Notes under the pieces: model-generated
What the model was told of the DNA's origin: nothing
Seen by the model: only the letters and a program-made list of their open reading frames with translations
The model's database searches: none
Virus record (IMG/VR): IMGVR_UViG_3300017786_000024
Coordinates: 1-43,619 of that record
Source of the DNA: a virus
DNA length: 43,619 nucleotides
Reading direction: 5' to 3' (one strand)
In this document: positions 32,426 through 40,393 of the stretch, one piece after another
Numbering within the stretch: position 1 is the first letter of the stretch
Layout: each line of letters opens with the position of its first letter
Translations under genes and position numbers: made by a program

Positions 32426-34147
32426 TTATACTCCTTGTTCGATTGATGAAAAATCATTCTTCTTAACAAATTTAATTACACTTCTAAACTTGTCAAAAAG
32501 TTGATCCCCTTTATGAGATATAACGAAAACATTTGTTCCCTCGCCGATTTCATTTAGTACTTGTAGGAACAAGTCAGTACCACTCGCATCCATACTACTA
32601 TCAAAAATTTCATCTAGTAGTAATAGATTTGTATTTACTGAATTCTTCATCTTGGCTATTTGTCTCCAAGTAAATAATATTGCTAGATCTATCCTCAACT
32701 TTTCGCCCTCAGAAAAACTATCATATGTAAACTCGTCCCTATATCTTGAGCGAATAGTTTCATTGAATGTTTCATCCAGTTCAAAGTGAACGAAGAAGTC
32801 CATTGCTTGTAGATATTTGTTGATAAGTTTGTTAATGATAGGAAGATACTGGCGAATAATCTCAGTTTTAATGCCAGACTCAGCGAGAAGTGTTTTAGAT
32901 ACATCTTCAATTTGTTTTTGTTCTTCAACTTGCGTTTTTTCCTCGACTGCTTTTACAGCAGATTGTGCTAGTTCTTTAAGTTTCGCTTTCTGTGTTACCA
33001 CATTTTCATCATCAATATTTAAAGTCGATTGTTCTTCTACTAAATCCTTGTTTGTTTTACCCAACAAACTGAGTGATTGATTGAGAGCAGATACCTCTGA
33101 GTTCTTGCTCATTATGGTCTGGTTTATAGTAGCAATCTCCTCATATCTTTTATTTAGCTTTTCAAGTGCTTGACTTAGGGAAGATAAATGATTACTTGCT
33201 TTGCCCAGCTTGTCGTTTAATTTAGTTAAGATGTTATTCTTATGGTCGTGTTCTATACCTTGCTCACATTGTGGGCATACTTCATTATCTTCAAAGAAAG
33301 CAATATCATTAGTAATGCCTGACTTCTTATTATCATAACCAGCCAATAGTTTCTTAGCTTCTTCTAGATCTTTATTAACTTGGTCGCCATCAGATATCTG
33401 AGTATTTAAGTAATCAACATCTTTCATTAGTTGTTCGATAGAATTAGTAATATTGGTTATAGACTCTTCATTATTACGAATCTTTTCATTTATCTTTTCT
33501 ACAGCTTCTTCTTTTACACTGCTTAATTGTTCGAGTAATTCTTTCTGAGAATCTACTTGTTGTTTAGCGACAGTAATATCATTATCAACTTTCATGAGTT
33601 GTTCTTTAGTAAGTTTTGCTCTATCAGTAAGCAACTCATTCATAGTTCTAAATATACCGATATCTAAGATGTCCTCAATAACTTGTCGCCTGTGCCATAA
33701 GTTTAACTGCATAAATGGTGCATAACTAGCAGATCCTAGAATGACCAGCTTATTAAAAGTTCGCCAATCAAAACCTATTATTTGAGTTTGTATATAAGTC
33801 TGCGTATCAGCATTGCTGGCGAAGGAATCTAGTTTTAAACCATCTACATATAATTCTACTTTGTTCGGTTTAGCACCTCGTAATATCTTATAATGTTTAT
33901 TACGAATCATAAACTCAATCTCTACTTCGAGATTCTTACCATTAATACTATTTACGAGTTGGTCTTTTTTTACTTTACGAAAAGGTCTCCCGAACAGAGA
34001 GAACATGAGTGCGTCAAGGATAGTAGATTTACCCTCACCATTTTTACCTACAATTAATGTAGTAGTAGAACGATTAAGATCTACTTCAGTCCATGCGTTT
34101 CCTGTGCTTAATAGGTTTCGCCATTTAAGTTTTTCAAAAGTAATCAT
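32426..34147 (-). CDS. 46: Recombination nuclease ATPase gp46 (SbcC/Rad50-like), 573 aa
   Basis: Walker A GKNGEGKST at 34-42, a central coiled coil, a CPQC zinc hook near residue 290, and C-terminal signature SFSEGEKLRIDLA followed by LLLLDEIFDSS (Walker B). Length fits T4 gp46 (560 aa). Its ATG overlaps the gp47 stop by 4 nt. With gp47 it resects DNA ends for UvsX. Confidence 0.95.
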   Translation of the reverse strand: MITFEKLKWRNLLSTGNAWTEVDLNRSTTTLIVGKNGEGKSTILDALMFSLFGRPFRKVKKDQLVNSINGKNLEVEIEFMIRNKHYKILRGAKPNKVELYVDGLKLDSFASNADTQTYIQTQIIGFDWRTFNKLVILGSASYAPFMQLNLWHRRQVIEDILDIGIFRTMNELLTDRAKLTKEQLMKVDNDITVAKQQVDSQKELLEQLSSVKEEAVEKINEKIRNNEESITNITNSIEQLMKDVDYLNTQISDGDQVNKDLEEAKKLLAGYDNKKSGITNDIAFFEDNEVCPQCEQGIEHDHKNNILTKLNDKLGKASNHLSSLSQALEKLNKRYEEIATINQTIMSKNSEVSALNQSLSLLGKTNKDLVEEQSTLNIDDENVVTQKAKLKELAQSAVKAVEEKTQVEEQKQIEDVSKTLLAESGIKTEIIRQYLPIINKLINKYLQAMDFFVHFELDETFNETIRSRYRDEFTYDSFSEGEKLRIDLAILFTWRQIAKMKNSVNTNLLLLDEIFDSSMDASGTDLFLQVLNEIGEGTNVFVISHKGDQLFDKFRSVIKFVKKNDFSSIEQGV

Positions 34148-35211
34148 TCAGCAGTTTCACTTTCAGTTTGTTGTGCTTCAGCATATAATCCTTTAAGGAA
34201 TCCTTTTACTTTTTCCTTATCTAAATTTGTTTCTACACTATCAACATAACTATTCAATATATTCATGGTATCTTCTAAGTTTATCTCTTCATCAATCTCA
34301 CCATCTTTAAACTCAGCGAAGTCCTCGATAATTTTAACATCGTGTGGACCAGCTTTATAAATCCCTTTCATAAATGTATCAAACTTATTAAAGTCTGACT
34401 TGTTAGCTACAATCACTTTGACATACTTATCAGCCATAATACTAGCATCAAAGTCATCATAATTATTGGTCACATCATCGTACTCTACTCTTTCAAACAT
34501 AGTATATGGATTCTCAATAAACTCAAGTTCCATAGTTTCAGTATCCCAGATATGAAATCCTCTTGGGTCTTTATAATCAGACCAAGTTAATTCATAAGGA
34601 TTCCCAAGATAATATATATGCCCATCGTTGTTCCTATGATGGTAATGACCCGAATAAACCAAACCAAATTTTCTAAACCTTTCTGCGTTTAAACCACCAT
34701 GAGATTTAACCCCACGATGCATTACAAAACCAGCTATCTCTAAATGACCCATACATATTTCTGCTTTACTATCCTCTAATGCTTCCATACTTGATTGATA
34801 ATTGTCAGTACAGATCCATGGTAGCATAAAAATATCACGACCATCAACTGTTATATCCATCGCTTCAGGTATAGTAGTAATATTTTTATAATCATTTAAT
34901 AGTAAGTCGATAGAATTAGTATCGTTGGTGTTCTTATAATAAGTATCGTGATTACCAGCCAACATCCACATGTGCATACCAGCATCTTTAATAGGGTCAA
35001 AGAAGAACTGCCTAGATCTTTTTAATGAATGGTAATTGATGTATTTTCGGCGATCGAATGTATCACCAAGATTTAATATATTTTTGATACCTCTTTCCTT
35101 CAAAGCAGGGAAAAAAGTATTTGTATAGAATTTATCCATATAATCTACAAAAGTGATAGCATCTCCTCTAGCACCGAAATGTAGATCGGTTATAATAGCA
35201 ACTTTACTCAT
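34144..35211 (-). CDS. 47: Recombination nuclease subunit gp47 (SbcD/Mre11-like), 355 aa
   Basis: Metallophosphoesterase motifs in order: TDLHFG (Asp9, His11), GDTFDRR, AGNHD, and SGHYHHRN. Length near T4 gp47 (339 aa). Acts with gp46. The start overlaps gp55 by 8 nt. Confidence 0.95.
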   Translation of the reverse strand: MSKVAIITDLHFGARGDAITFVDYMDKFYTNTFFPALKERGIKNILNLGDTFDRRKYINYHSLKRSRQFFFDPIKDAGMHMWMLAGNHDTYYKNTNDTNSIDLLLNDYKNITTIPEAMDITVDGRDIFMLPWICTDNYQSSMEALEDSKAEICMGHLEIAGFVMHRGVKSHGGLNAERFRKFGLVYSGHYHHRNNDGHIYYLGNPYELTWSDYKDPRGFHIWDTETMELEFIENPYTMFERVEYDDVTNNYDDFDASIMADKYVKVIVANKSDFNKFDTFMKGIYKAGPHDVKIIEDFAEFKDGEIDEEINLEDTMNILNSYVDSVETNLDKEKVKGFLKGLYAEAQQTESETAE

Positions 35212-35755
35212 TTACATCGTCCAACGCATCAGAGATGGGTGTGGACTTTTTTTCTTTCTTCTTTTTCTCTTTGGCTTCAAAGTAAGGGTCAAGGACTTGG
35301 TTCTTTTTCATATACTCAATATATTGGTTAGTACCTTCGCTATCTTCACCTGCTTCCATGAATGCATCAACATCCATCTCAGCAATTAGTTTCTGCTTCA
35401 CATAAGTTTGTTTCTTTTCTTTTTTAATTCTTCGTAAAAAAGCATAGAAAATAATTTGCGTAAAGTATGAAAATGGATTACCAGATTTATCAGGGTCGAA
35501 GTTATGTATGTATTGAATACAGTTTTCAACACCATCCAGTATCATATCATCCCGATAGGTATAGTTGATGAAGTTAGGTTTGTAAGAAAGGTGTGTACCA
35601 ATCTTCAATAAGCATTCACCAATATACTCTGGGATTCTAGGTTTATCTTGTTTCTTTTTGCTCGCCTTAGCACAAGCATCTTTATAATCTTTTAGTGCTT
35701 GTAGAAACTGTTTATTATCAACATAATGTTGGGGCTTCTTTTTTGAGACTGCCAT
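35204..35755 (-). CDS. 55: Late sigma factor gp55, 183 aa
   Basis: Close in length to T4 gp55 (185 aa). The core IPEYIGECLLKIGTHLS, DDMILDGVENCIQYIHNFDP and PFSYFTQIIFYAFLRRIKKE corresponds to sigma region 2, which reads the late -10 box. It directs host polymerase to the CTAAATA-type late promoters with help from gp45. It has its own promoter and an AGGAGG ribosome-binding site. Confidence 0.95.
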   Translation of the reverse strand: MAVSKKKPQHYVDNKQFLQALKDYKDACAKASKKKQDKPRIPEYIGECLLKIGTHLSYKPNFINYTYRDDMILDGVENCIQYIHNFDPDKSGNPFSYFTQIIFYAFLRRIKKEKKQTYVKQKLIAEMDVDAFMEAGEDSEGTNQYIEYMKKNQVLDPYFEAKEKKKKEKKSTPISDALDDVNE

Positions 35756-35775
35756 GTAGTCCTCCTATCAAAACA

Positions 35776-35804
35776 TAATTCTATATAAAACATTCTTAAA
35801 AGGC
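35776..35804 (-). promoter_or_regulatory. Sigma70-like promoter of gp55, TTGCCT-17-TAGAAT
   Basis: -35 TTGCCT at 35799-35804 followed by TTTAAG, 17-nt spacer, TAGAAT at 35776-35781. Lies in the 135-nt gap between IscA and gp55; nothing else is seen in that gap. Confidence 0.8.
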
Positions 35805-35890
35805 AACTATTATTTTTTTTCATTTAATGCTTGCTTTTTAAGAAACTGAAGAGTAGATTACAGGGTGTTCCAGGGATGATAACGAGACTG

Positions 35891-36196
35891 TTAGAATCCA
35901 ACTGATTCTCCACATCCACAACTTCCAGTAGCATTCGGATTTATAATCTCGATATGCGATCCTGCGAAATCTTCTTTATAATCAATCTCAGATCCCATAA
36001 CATATAACTCTGCTAATTTATCCACTATAATCGTATCTTCAATAAGGGTGCCATCGGCGACTTCGTTTGTTTCTTCCCACTTATAAGTAAACCCAGCACA
36101 ACCTCCACCATCGAGGGCAAGTCGTGCGTACTTATTCCCACTCGCTTTGAGTTTGATTTGTATGTATTGTTTAGCTTTTGGAGTTATGCTTATCAA
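35891..36196 (-). CDS. A-type iron-sulfur carrier (IscA/HesB-like), 101 aa
   Basis: The three conserved cysteines are present: Cys33 in GGGCAGF, and Cys93 and Cys95 in GSCGCG. Length is typical. It can hold or deliver Fe-S clusters. Overlaps the LSm-like gene by 4 nt. Phage copies are known in marine T4-likes; the client here is unknown. Confidence 0.93.
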   Translation of the reverse strand: MISITPKAKQYIQIKLKASGNKYARLALDGGGCAGFTYKWEETNEVADGTLIEDTIIVDKLAELYVMGSEIDYKEDFAGSHIEIINPNATGSCGCGESVGF

Positions 36197-36687
36197 TGGA
36201 TTGTTTTCTTTGATTTGCCGATGTTGCCTAGAAGATAATCAAGCACTTCTGCTGTATCCTCTAGTCTGTCTTCGCCCAAGATCTCTTCACTGCGTTGTCT
36301 CATAGTTTCGGCAGTTTTGCGTAATACATCTTGAGTTTCAGATAATCTTTTCTTTGGTACTGGTACATCGATGAGTTTTTCATACTCTTCGACTAATTCT
36401 ATATAAAATGGAACTGAAAAATTATGAAGGACTTTAGTAAACATAATATCTTCTTTTTTAAATGTGAAGTTCCTATCTTCTGCGAAACCACAGAATGGTG
36501 CAGCAGCAGTGACATCTACTACCATATCTTGCCTTCTTTCATGAATAGTTTTTAATTCAAAGGGATATTGTACAGATATAGTTTCAGGTGCGTCTGCTCT
36601 GATAGTAGCCACTAGAGTTTCCCCTGTGGTTAGCTTAAGAATAATGAACTCGTCATCTTCCCTAATTAATTTTTGATTATCCAACAT
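36193..36687 (-). CDS. LSm-like protein with C-terminal helix, 164 aa
   Basis: Residues about 12-60 (FIILKLTTGETLVATIRADAP) fit the Sm1 strand pattern, similar to the protein at 19987-20301. A long charged helix follows (115-155). Lies between uvsW and IscA with overlaps. An RNA-binding role is possible but unproven. Confidence 0.6.
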   Translation of the reverse strand: MLDNQKLIREDDEFIILKLTTGETLVATIRADAPETISVQYPFELKTIHERRQDMVVDVTAAAPFCGFAEDRNFTFKKEDIMFTKVLHNFSVPFYIELVEEYEKLIDVPVPKKRLSETQDVLRKTAETMRQRSEEILGEDRLEDTAEVLDYLLGNIGKSKKTIH

Positions 36688-38164
36688 TTACCTCTACTAT
36701 TTTGTAGTTAAATTTTTCTTCACTGTATATAGAGAGTCTTTCACTGAAATGTTTTAAAGTATGATTTTTCCAAGATTTCCAAGAAAGGTCGTCAGCTATA
36801 TCATACAAATTACAAGTTTCTTTACCCTCTTTTAGTCTAAGTCCTCGCCCAATAGATTGTAAGTTTCTTATCTTACTTTTACTTGGCGATGCGAAAATAA
36901 TATTTTCGATAGATGGTATATTAATGCCAGTCGAGAATGTACCAAAAGAAGCAACTATGATATTGTTGTTTGTATCACCTGCTATTTCTCTGACCTTTTC
37001 CCTATCCTTTACGACTGTGTCCCCTGACACAAACCAGATGTCCTTTGAACCATCTACCTTTTTATTTAGGTTTTCATATAAAGGAATCCCATGCTTTTGA
37101 ACGAACTGATATAAGACTAAGGTGTTTCCTTTTAAATCTGCAGCCAAGTTTACTATAAATTTATTTCTATAATCATTAGTCACTAAGAAGTCCATCTCGT
37201 CGGCATACTTATTATTTTTTCTACCTTGTCTATCTAAGTCATCATATTTTAATAGTAAGCAAGTAATATCTAAATCGGCAACCTTTTTCTCTTCCATTAA
37301 TTTTTTAGTTGTAGTGACAGCAAAGACTGGTCCAAACACACCCTCTAGTACTAGCTTATGAACTTTCTTTCCATCAATCGTACCAGTCGTGCCTATCCTG
37401 TAATTACAATTAATTAATTTATCCATACAAGTCGTCAAAGATCTAGCTTTAAACTGATGTGCTTCGTCACCAAAACATACATCAAACTGAGCGAACCATG
37501 CTTTGGGTTGTTTATATACTGACTGCCAAGTGGTAATTAATACTTGCTTAGAGATATCTTTAGTAAATCCTGAGTATAATTTTTGTACACTATCCTCTAC
37601 ATTCCACCCATTTATAGTGGAATAATCTTCAAAGTCTTTATATAACTGTTCAACTAAGGATGTTGTTGGTACTATGATGATAGCTTTTTTGCCTTGATTT
37701 AATAGATATCTAAGTGTAGAATATATAATTAGACTTTTTCCAGACGCTGTAGGACTCACCAAGAGCGTTCTTTCATCATTAATGGCTTTATGTATAGCTT
37801 CAACTTGATATTCTCTGGAGCTCAATTTTTGCCCCTTGGATGCTAATTTTAAGGAATTTACCCAGTTTTCGACCTCTTCAAAGGGTATTTTTCGGTCTAT
37901 TACTACTAAATCCTTACATTCTATCTCATAACCTCGCTCAACAGCGAATCTTTCTACATATCGGTATAATCCAAGATATAATGTATGTCGTATTCTATCA
38001 TATTGGCGGATTTTACCATCCCACATACGACTTCGGTACTGTGGAGTGAACTGAGCACCTGGAACTGAATAGGTAAAATAATCGCAGAGCTCCTGTTCAA
38101 CTGCAGGCTCTGAAAAACAGCGAATATGTATATTACTCGCTTTCTCTATCGTTATTTTAGGCAC
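36677..38164 (-). CDS. uvsW: UvsW superfamily-2 helicase, 495 aa
   Basis: Walker A SPTASGKS at 137-144, DEAH at 233-236, and motif VI QSIGRGLR. The N-terminal region corresponds to the T4 UvsW DNA-binding domain. Length near T4 UvsW (503 aa). It unwinds branched DNA and R-loops and shifts replication from origin to recombination mode. Overlaps uvsY by 8 nt. Confidence 0.95.
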   Translation of the reverse strand: MPKITIEKASNIHIRCFSEPAVEQELCDYFTYSVPGAQFTPQYRSRMWDGKIRQYDRIRHTLYLGLYRYVERFAVERGYEIECKDLVVIDRKIPFEEVENWVNSLKLASKGQKLSSREYQVEAIHKAINDERTLLVSPTASGKSLIIYSTLRYLLNQGKKAIIIVPTTSLVEQLYKDFEDYSTINGWNVEDSVQKLYSGFTKDISKQVLITTWQSVYKQPKAWFAQFDVCFGDEAHQFKARSLTTCMDKLINCNYRIGTTGTIDGKKVHKLVLEGVFGPVFAVTTTKKLMEEKKVADLDITCLLLKYDDLDRQGRKNNKYADEMDFLVTNDYRNKFIVNLAADLKGNTLVLYQFVQKHGIPLYENLNKKVDGSKDIWFVSGDTVVKDREKVREIAGDTNNNIIVASFGTFSTGINIPSIENIIFASPSKSKIRNLQSIGRGLRLKEGKETCNLYDIADDLSWKSWKNHTLKHFSERLSIYSEEKFNYKIVEVNVG

Positions 38165-38594
38165 CAGATATAAATTTTTTCCACTCTATTGAGTTTTTAA
38201 TGTCCCAACCTCTACTTGAGATTGATTTCATGATACTTTCGGTAGCATATACCATATCTTCAAGATAAGATATGCGTACAGTTTGGTCTATCAGCTCTTT
38301 ATCGCCATGTAATAGGTCGTCTTGAGCTGATTTTATAGGTTTTATGCCTTGATATTGCTCCCAACCCAGTTCTACTAACTCGTCTCGACCCAACTCACCA
38401 TTATAATATCGTATTTTTAATCTGCGAAGTGCATGAAACTCTGCTCTTTGTTTAGTAAGTTTCATTTTAAACTCCATCAGGAACTTTAAATACTTTTGGT
38501 GTAGGTTTGGGATGCGTACTGCTTCTTTATCTAAGTGGTCGTCATCGACTATCGAGTCCTTTGACCATTCGTCTTGTAATTGTTGTAAATTCAT
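38157..38594 (-). CDS. uvsY: UvsY recombination mediator, 145 aa
   Basis: Same size class as T4 UvsY (137 aa), next to uvsW. Mostly helical, with LQDEWSKDSIVDDDHL at the N-terminus and YLEDMVYATESIMKSISSRGWDIKN at the C-terminus. It helps UvsX displace gp32 from single-stranded DNA. GGAG precedes the ATG. Confidence 0.9.
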   Translation of the reverse strand: MNLQQLQDEWSKDSIVDDDHLDKEAVRIPNLHQKYLKFLMEFKMKLTKQRAEFHALRRLKIRYYNGELGRDELVELGWEQYQGIKPIKSAQDDLLHGDKELIDQTVRISYLEDMVYATESIMKSISSRGWDIKNSIEWKKFISGA

Positions 38595-38618
38595 ATAAAT
38601 TATACTCCTAACAACTTA

Positions 38619-38647
38619 ATCTTAGTTGATTTATTCTTAAAAGTAAA
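38619..38647 (-). promoter_or_regulatory. Sigma70-like promoter of uvsY, TTTACT-17-TAAGAT
   Basis: -35 TTTACT at 38642-38647 followed by TTTAAG, 17-nt spacer, -10 TAAGAT at 38619-38624. It separates the recombination genes from the structural genes upstream. Confidence 0.75.
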
Positions 38648-38650
38648 GGT

Positions 38651-39181
38651 CTATTGGCAGTAGTAATAGGTATATTTAAAGGTTGCACGAGTAGAAACCA
38701 TCATAACATCTTGCATCTTAGCTTCAAACTGAATCGGCTCTAGTGCTGTAGGAAAACAATCAACAAATGTGAATGTTTTTACAGGTTGGTTTTGTCCAGA
38801 TAATACCTGAAGTGTAGCATCTGAGAAGTTTTGTGATATTTCGGAAATCTTCGCTCTTTCCTCAGAGGTAAGGTATGACAAATATTGCTCATGATTTATT
38901 GGGAACCCAAGTCCAATCATCCAGTCATGTATTGCTTTCCAGTTTGTCATGTTAGCATCTACTTGAAACTCGACTACAAGTTCTTGGTATGTGAGTATTT
39001 CTCCAGGAATAGGGTTAGCCACTAAAGGTGTTTGTTGCATAAACTCGCCCAAAGTAAGTCCTGGCAATCCAACTGATTGTACAAAGAATGTAGTATCTGG
39101 TAATCTGGCTACATCAAAAGTAAAGCCATTAGGATTTAATGGGGATATATCGGTAGGGAATTTATTAGAATATGCAGTCAA
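38651..39181 (-). CDS. Tail-tube-like protein (gp19 superfamily), 176 aa, TTG start
   Basis: The pattern NGFTFDVARLP...FFVQSVGLPGLTL...PGEILTYQELVVEFQVD...NWKAIHDWMIGLG is that of T4-like tail-tube proteins and their baseplate relatives. The start codon is TTG, 6 nt after GAGGAAA, and overlaps the stop of the upstream microprotein. The position between capsid genes and uvsY is unusual for gp19 itself; it may be a paralogue or a tail-completion protein (gp3 is also 176 aa in T4). Confidence 0.7.
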   Translation of the reverse strand: MTAYSNKFPTDISPLNPNGFTFDVARLPDTTFFVQSVGLPGLTLGEFMQQTPLVANPIPGEILTYQELVVEFQVDANMTNWKAIHDWMIGLGFPINHEQYLSYLTSEERAKISEISQNFSDATLQVLSGQNQPVKTFTFVDCFPTALEPIQFEAKMQDVMMVSTRATFKYTYYYCQ

Positions 39182-39318
39182 TTAACTTTCCTCTTTTGTA
39201 GTAATTTTAGGTGAGCCAAATGAGATGCCCACATATTTTTAAATTGTTTATTCTGTGCCCGATCTAGAACTCTTTGTAGTTTAGCAATTCTTTTAGCTAG
39301 TAGTTCTTCTGGTGCCAT
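39178..39318 (-). CDS. Basic helical microprotein, 46 aa
   Basis: M-A-P-E-E start followed by a lysine/leucine-rich helix (LLAKRIAKLQRVLDRAQNKQ). Its TGA overlaps the TTG start of the tail-tube-like gene and its start lies inside the upstream ORF. Coupled overlaps support translation. Function unknown. Confidence 0.55.
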   Translation of the reverse strand: MAPEELLAKRIAKLQRVLDRAQNKQFKNMWASHLAHLKLLQKRKVN

Positions 39319-39445
39319 TTTCTCTTTGTTCGATTTTCTTTTTAAGATCCTTTTTATCTTTCCACATTTGCTTCAATCGTGGGTCAGATGTTTTATCTAT
39401 AATCTTATCAAGATTTTCTATATCGTTTAATAAACTTTTATTCAT
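39293..39445 (-). CDS. Charged coiled-coil microprotein, 50 aa
   Basis: Starts at ATG overlapping the stop of the membrane microprotein (TTATGA). Helix-rich and basic (MWKDKKDLKKKIEQRE). It resembles its downstream neighbour in having an MW-centred helical core. Function unknown. Confidence 0.55.
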   Translation of the reverse strand: MNKSLLNDIENLDKIIDKTSDPRLKQMWKDKKDLKKKIEQRENGTRRTTS

Positions 39446-39582
39446 AACAGTATCCCGAGAGCAAGTAAACCAACAGCAAGTCCTAGCAAAAATGCCATGA
39501 AAATGAGTTGGTAATAATCTATCTCGAACTTGACTTGAAACCAGTCAATCGCTTGTTCGTATATTTCAATCAACTTAGACAT
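39442..39582 (-). CDS. Membrane microprotein, 46 aa
   Basis: An amphipathic N-terminal half (residues 1-24) followed by a strongly hydrophobic span (LIFMAFLLGLAVGLLALGILL). GAGG precedes the ATG and a late box lies 18 nt upstream. Size and shape would suit a holin, spanin or pore accessory, which is inference only. Confidence 0.65.
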   Translation of the reverse strand: MSKLIEIYEQAIDWFQVKFEIDYYQLIFMAFLLGLAVGLLALGILL

Positions 39583-39599
39583 AATATCCTCGATATTAC

Positions 39600-39606
39600 T
39601 ATTTAG
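39600..39606 (-). promoter_or_regulatory. Late-promoter-like box CTAAATA
   Basis: The minus strand reads CCTAAATAGTAATAT, 17 nt before the membrane microprotein ATG. Would drive the microprotein and tail-tube-like genes late. Confidence 0.55.
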
Positions 39607-39618
39607 GTCTTTTGAAAT

Positions 39619-39783
39619 CTATATACCGATATAATATTGGTGGAACCAGATGGCTGCGACTGCGAGAGTAGGAGGAACGATGGCGACTAGGGATGGTAAT
39701 AATACCATATATAGCATGGGGTTCTCGACCATAAAGTCGACATCGTCCTCGTGAGTTTTTGTAGGTTTTTCTTTAGTATCCAA
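39619..39783 (-). CDS. Membrane microprotein, up to 54 aa (TTG start) or 37 aa
   Basis: Polar, acidic N-terminus then a hydrophobic helix (MLYMVLLPSLVAIVPPTLAV). A TTG at 39783 overlaps the end of the upstream gene; an ATG at 39732 with GAGG 13 nt before it is the other choice. Function unknown. Confidence 0.45.
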   Translation of the reverse strand: MDTKEKPTKTHEDDVDFMVENPMLYMVLLPSLVAIVPPTLAVAAIWFHQYYIGI

Positions 39784-39913
39784 AATAACTCATTCGCATC
39801 GTCACGAATGTGGCAACTGGGAATCCTAAAGGAAGAGCAATGTATGCTAGAAATTCGGCAAATGCTTTGGTTTTTCGCACCATGCTCTTCGTTAATTTAA
39901 TAACTGTGGACAT
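39773..39913 (-). CDS. Membrane microprotein, 46 aa
   Basis: Basic N-terminus (VIKLTKSMVRKTKAF) then a hydrophobic segment (LAYIALPLGFPVATFV). AGGAAA before the ATG at 39913 decides this start over a longer frame to 39970. Lies downstream of a terminator and late promoter. Confidence 0.6.
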   Translation of the reverse strand: MSTVIKLTKSMVRKTKAFAEFLAYIALPLGFPVATFVTMRMSYFGY

Positions 39914-39976
39914 GGTTTTTCCTATTAAGTGTTTACATTTAGTTATAAAAAAATAAATTTTTATAACCACCGAAAT

Positions 39977-39983
39977 TATTTAG
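39977..39983 (-). promoter_or_regulatory. Late-promoter-like box CTAAATA directly after a terminator
   Basis: The minus strand reads TTTTTTTACTAAATAATTT: the box starts at the end of the terminator T-run. An AT-rich inverted repeat (about 39935-39965) lies in the leader before the ATG at 39913. Confidence 0.6.
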
Positions 39984-39984
39984 T

Positions 39985-40029
39985 AAAAAAAGAAGGGCAA
40001 GTTGGTTATAAGAATATAATACTTGCCCT
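39985..40029 (-). terminator. Intrinsic terminator after the YRGI peptide gene
   Basis: A 9-bp stem AGGGCAAGT / ACTTGCCCT with an 18-nt loop, followed on the minus strand by TCTTTTTTT. Located 11 nt past the stop codon of the 54-aa gene. Confidence 0.85.
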
Positions 40030-40039
40030 CCAATTAAAG

Positions 40040-40204
40040 TTAGTGTGCTATGCCACGATACTGTAAACCAGTAGCGACTTTTACACTCTCTTTAGATATG
40101 GCACCATGTTTAATCCCTCTGTAAATACCACCTTTTTTGGACAATTTATTATCCTTGGCGACATTTTCATCAGTGACTTTGATACCTCTGTAGAAAGTAG
40201 TCAT
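40040..40204 (-). CDS. YRGI-repeat peptide downstream of glutamine riboswitch, 54 aa
   Basis: A small basic protein with three copies of Y-R-G-I: residues 5-8 (FYRGIKV), about 28-31 (IYRGIKHG) and about 49-52 (QYRGIAH). This resembles the YRG module of DUF4278-type small proteins of cyanobacteria and their phages. The ATG at 40204 has GGAGGAAACG before it; a longer frame start at 40252 is rejected. The upstream RNA is a glutamine-riboswitch-like leader, so expression should respond to glutamine. It may act on host nitrogen metabolism, as glutamine-synthetase inactivating factors do behind this riboswitch in cyanobacteria; no direct evidence here. Confidence 0.75.
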   Translation of the reverse strand: MTTFYRGIKVTDENVAKDNKLSKKGGIYRGIKHGAISKESVKVATGLQYRGIAH

Positions 40205-40267
40205 CGTTTCCTCCAGATTGTAATAGGTTGATCTTTGAATAAAACTGCGCAATTCTATTCACCTATT

Positions 40268-40386
40268 GCGTTCCTTCGGTAGATTGTCGGTCTCGTTCCC
40301 TTTCGGTACTAGCTTACCTCACTTGCGTGAGAGGTTTTCCTATTCTACTTACTTCCGTCCACTGCTACATTTAGAGTGAATGAACG
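40268..40386 (-). ncRNA. Glutamine riboswitch (glnA / Downstream-peptide type)
   Basis: On the minus strand, P1 is CGTTC (40386-40382) pairing with GAACG (40273-40269). P2 is CACT (40378-40375) pairing with AGTG (40363-40360). The junction GGACGGAAGTAAGTAGA leads into P3, GTAGA (40348-40344) pairing with TCTAC (40283-40279), and the 3' core is CCGAAGGAACGC. These conserved blocks are those of the glutamine aptamer family. P3 carries a ~60-nt insert with a GNRA-type hairpin CTCAC-GCAA-GTGAG. A following hairpin, CGCAAT / ATTGCG (40270-40265 with 40253-40248), shares two bases with P1 and may be part of the switch. Confidence 0.85.
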
Positions 40387-40393
40387 ATATAAT

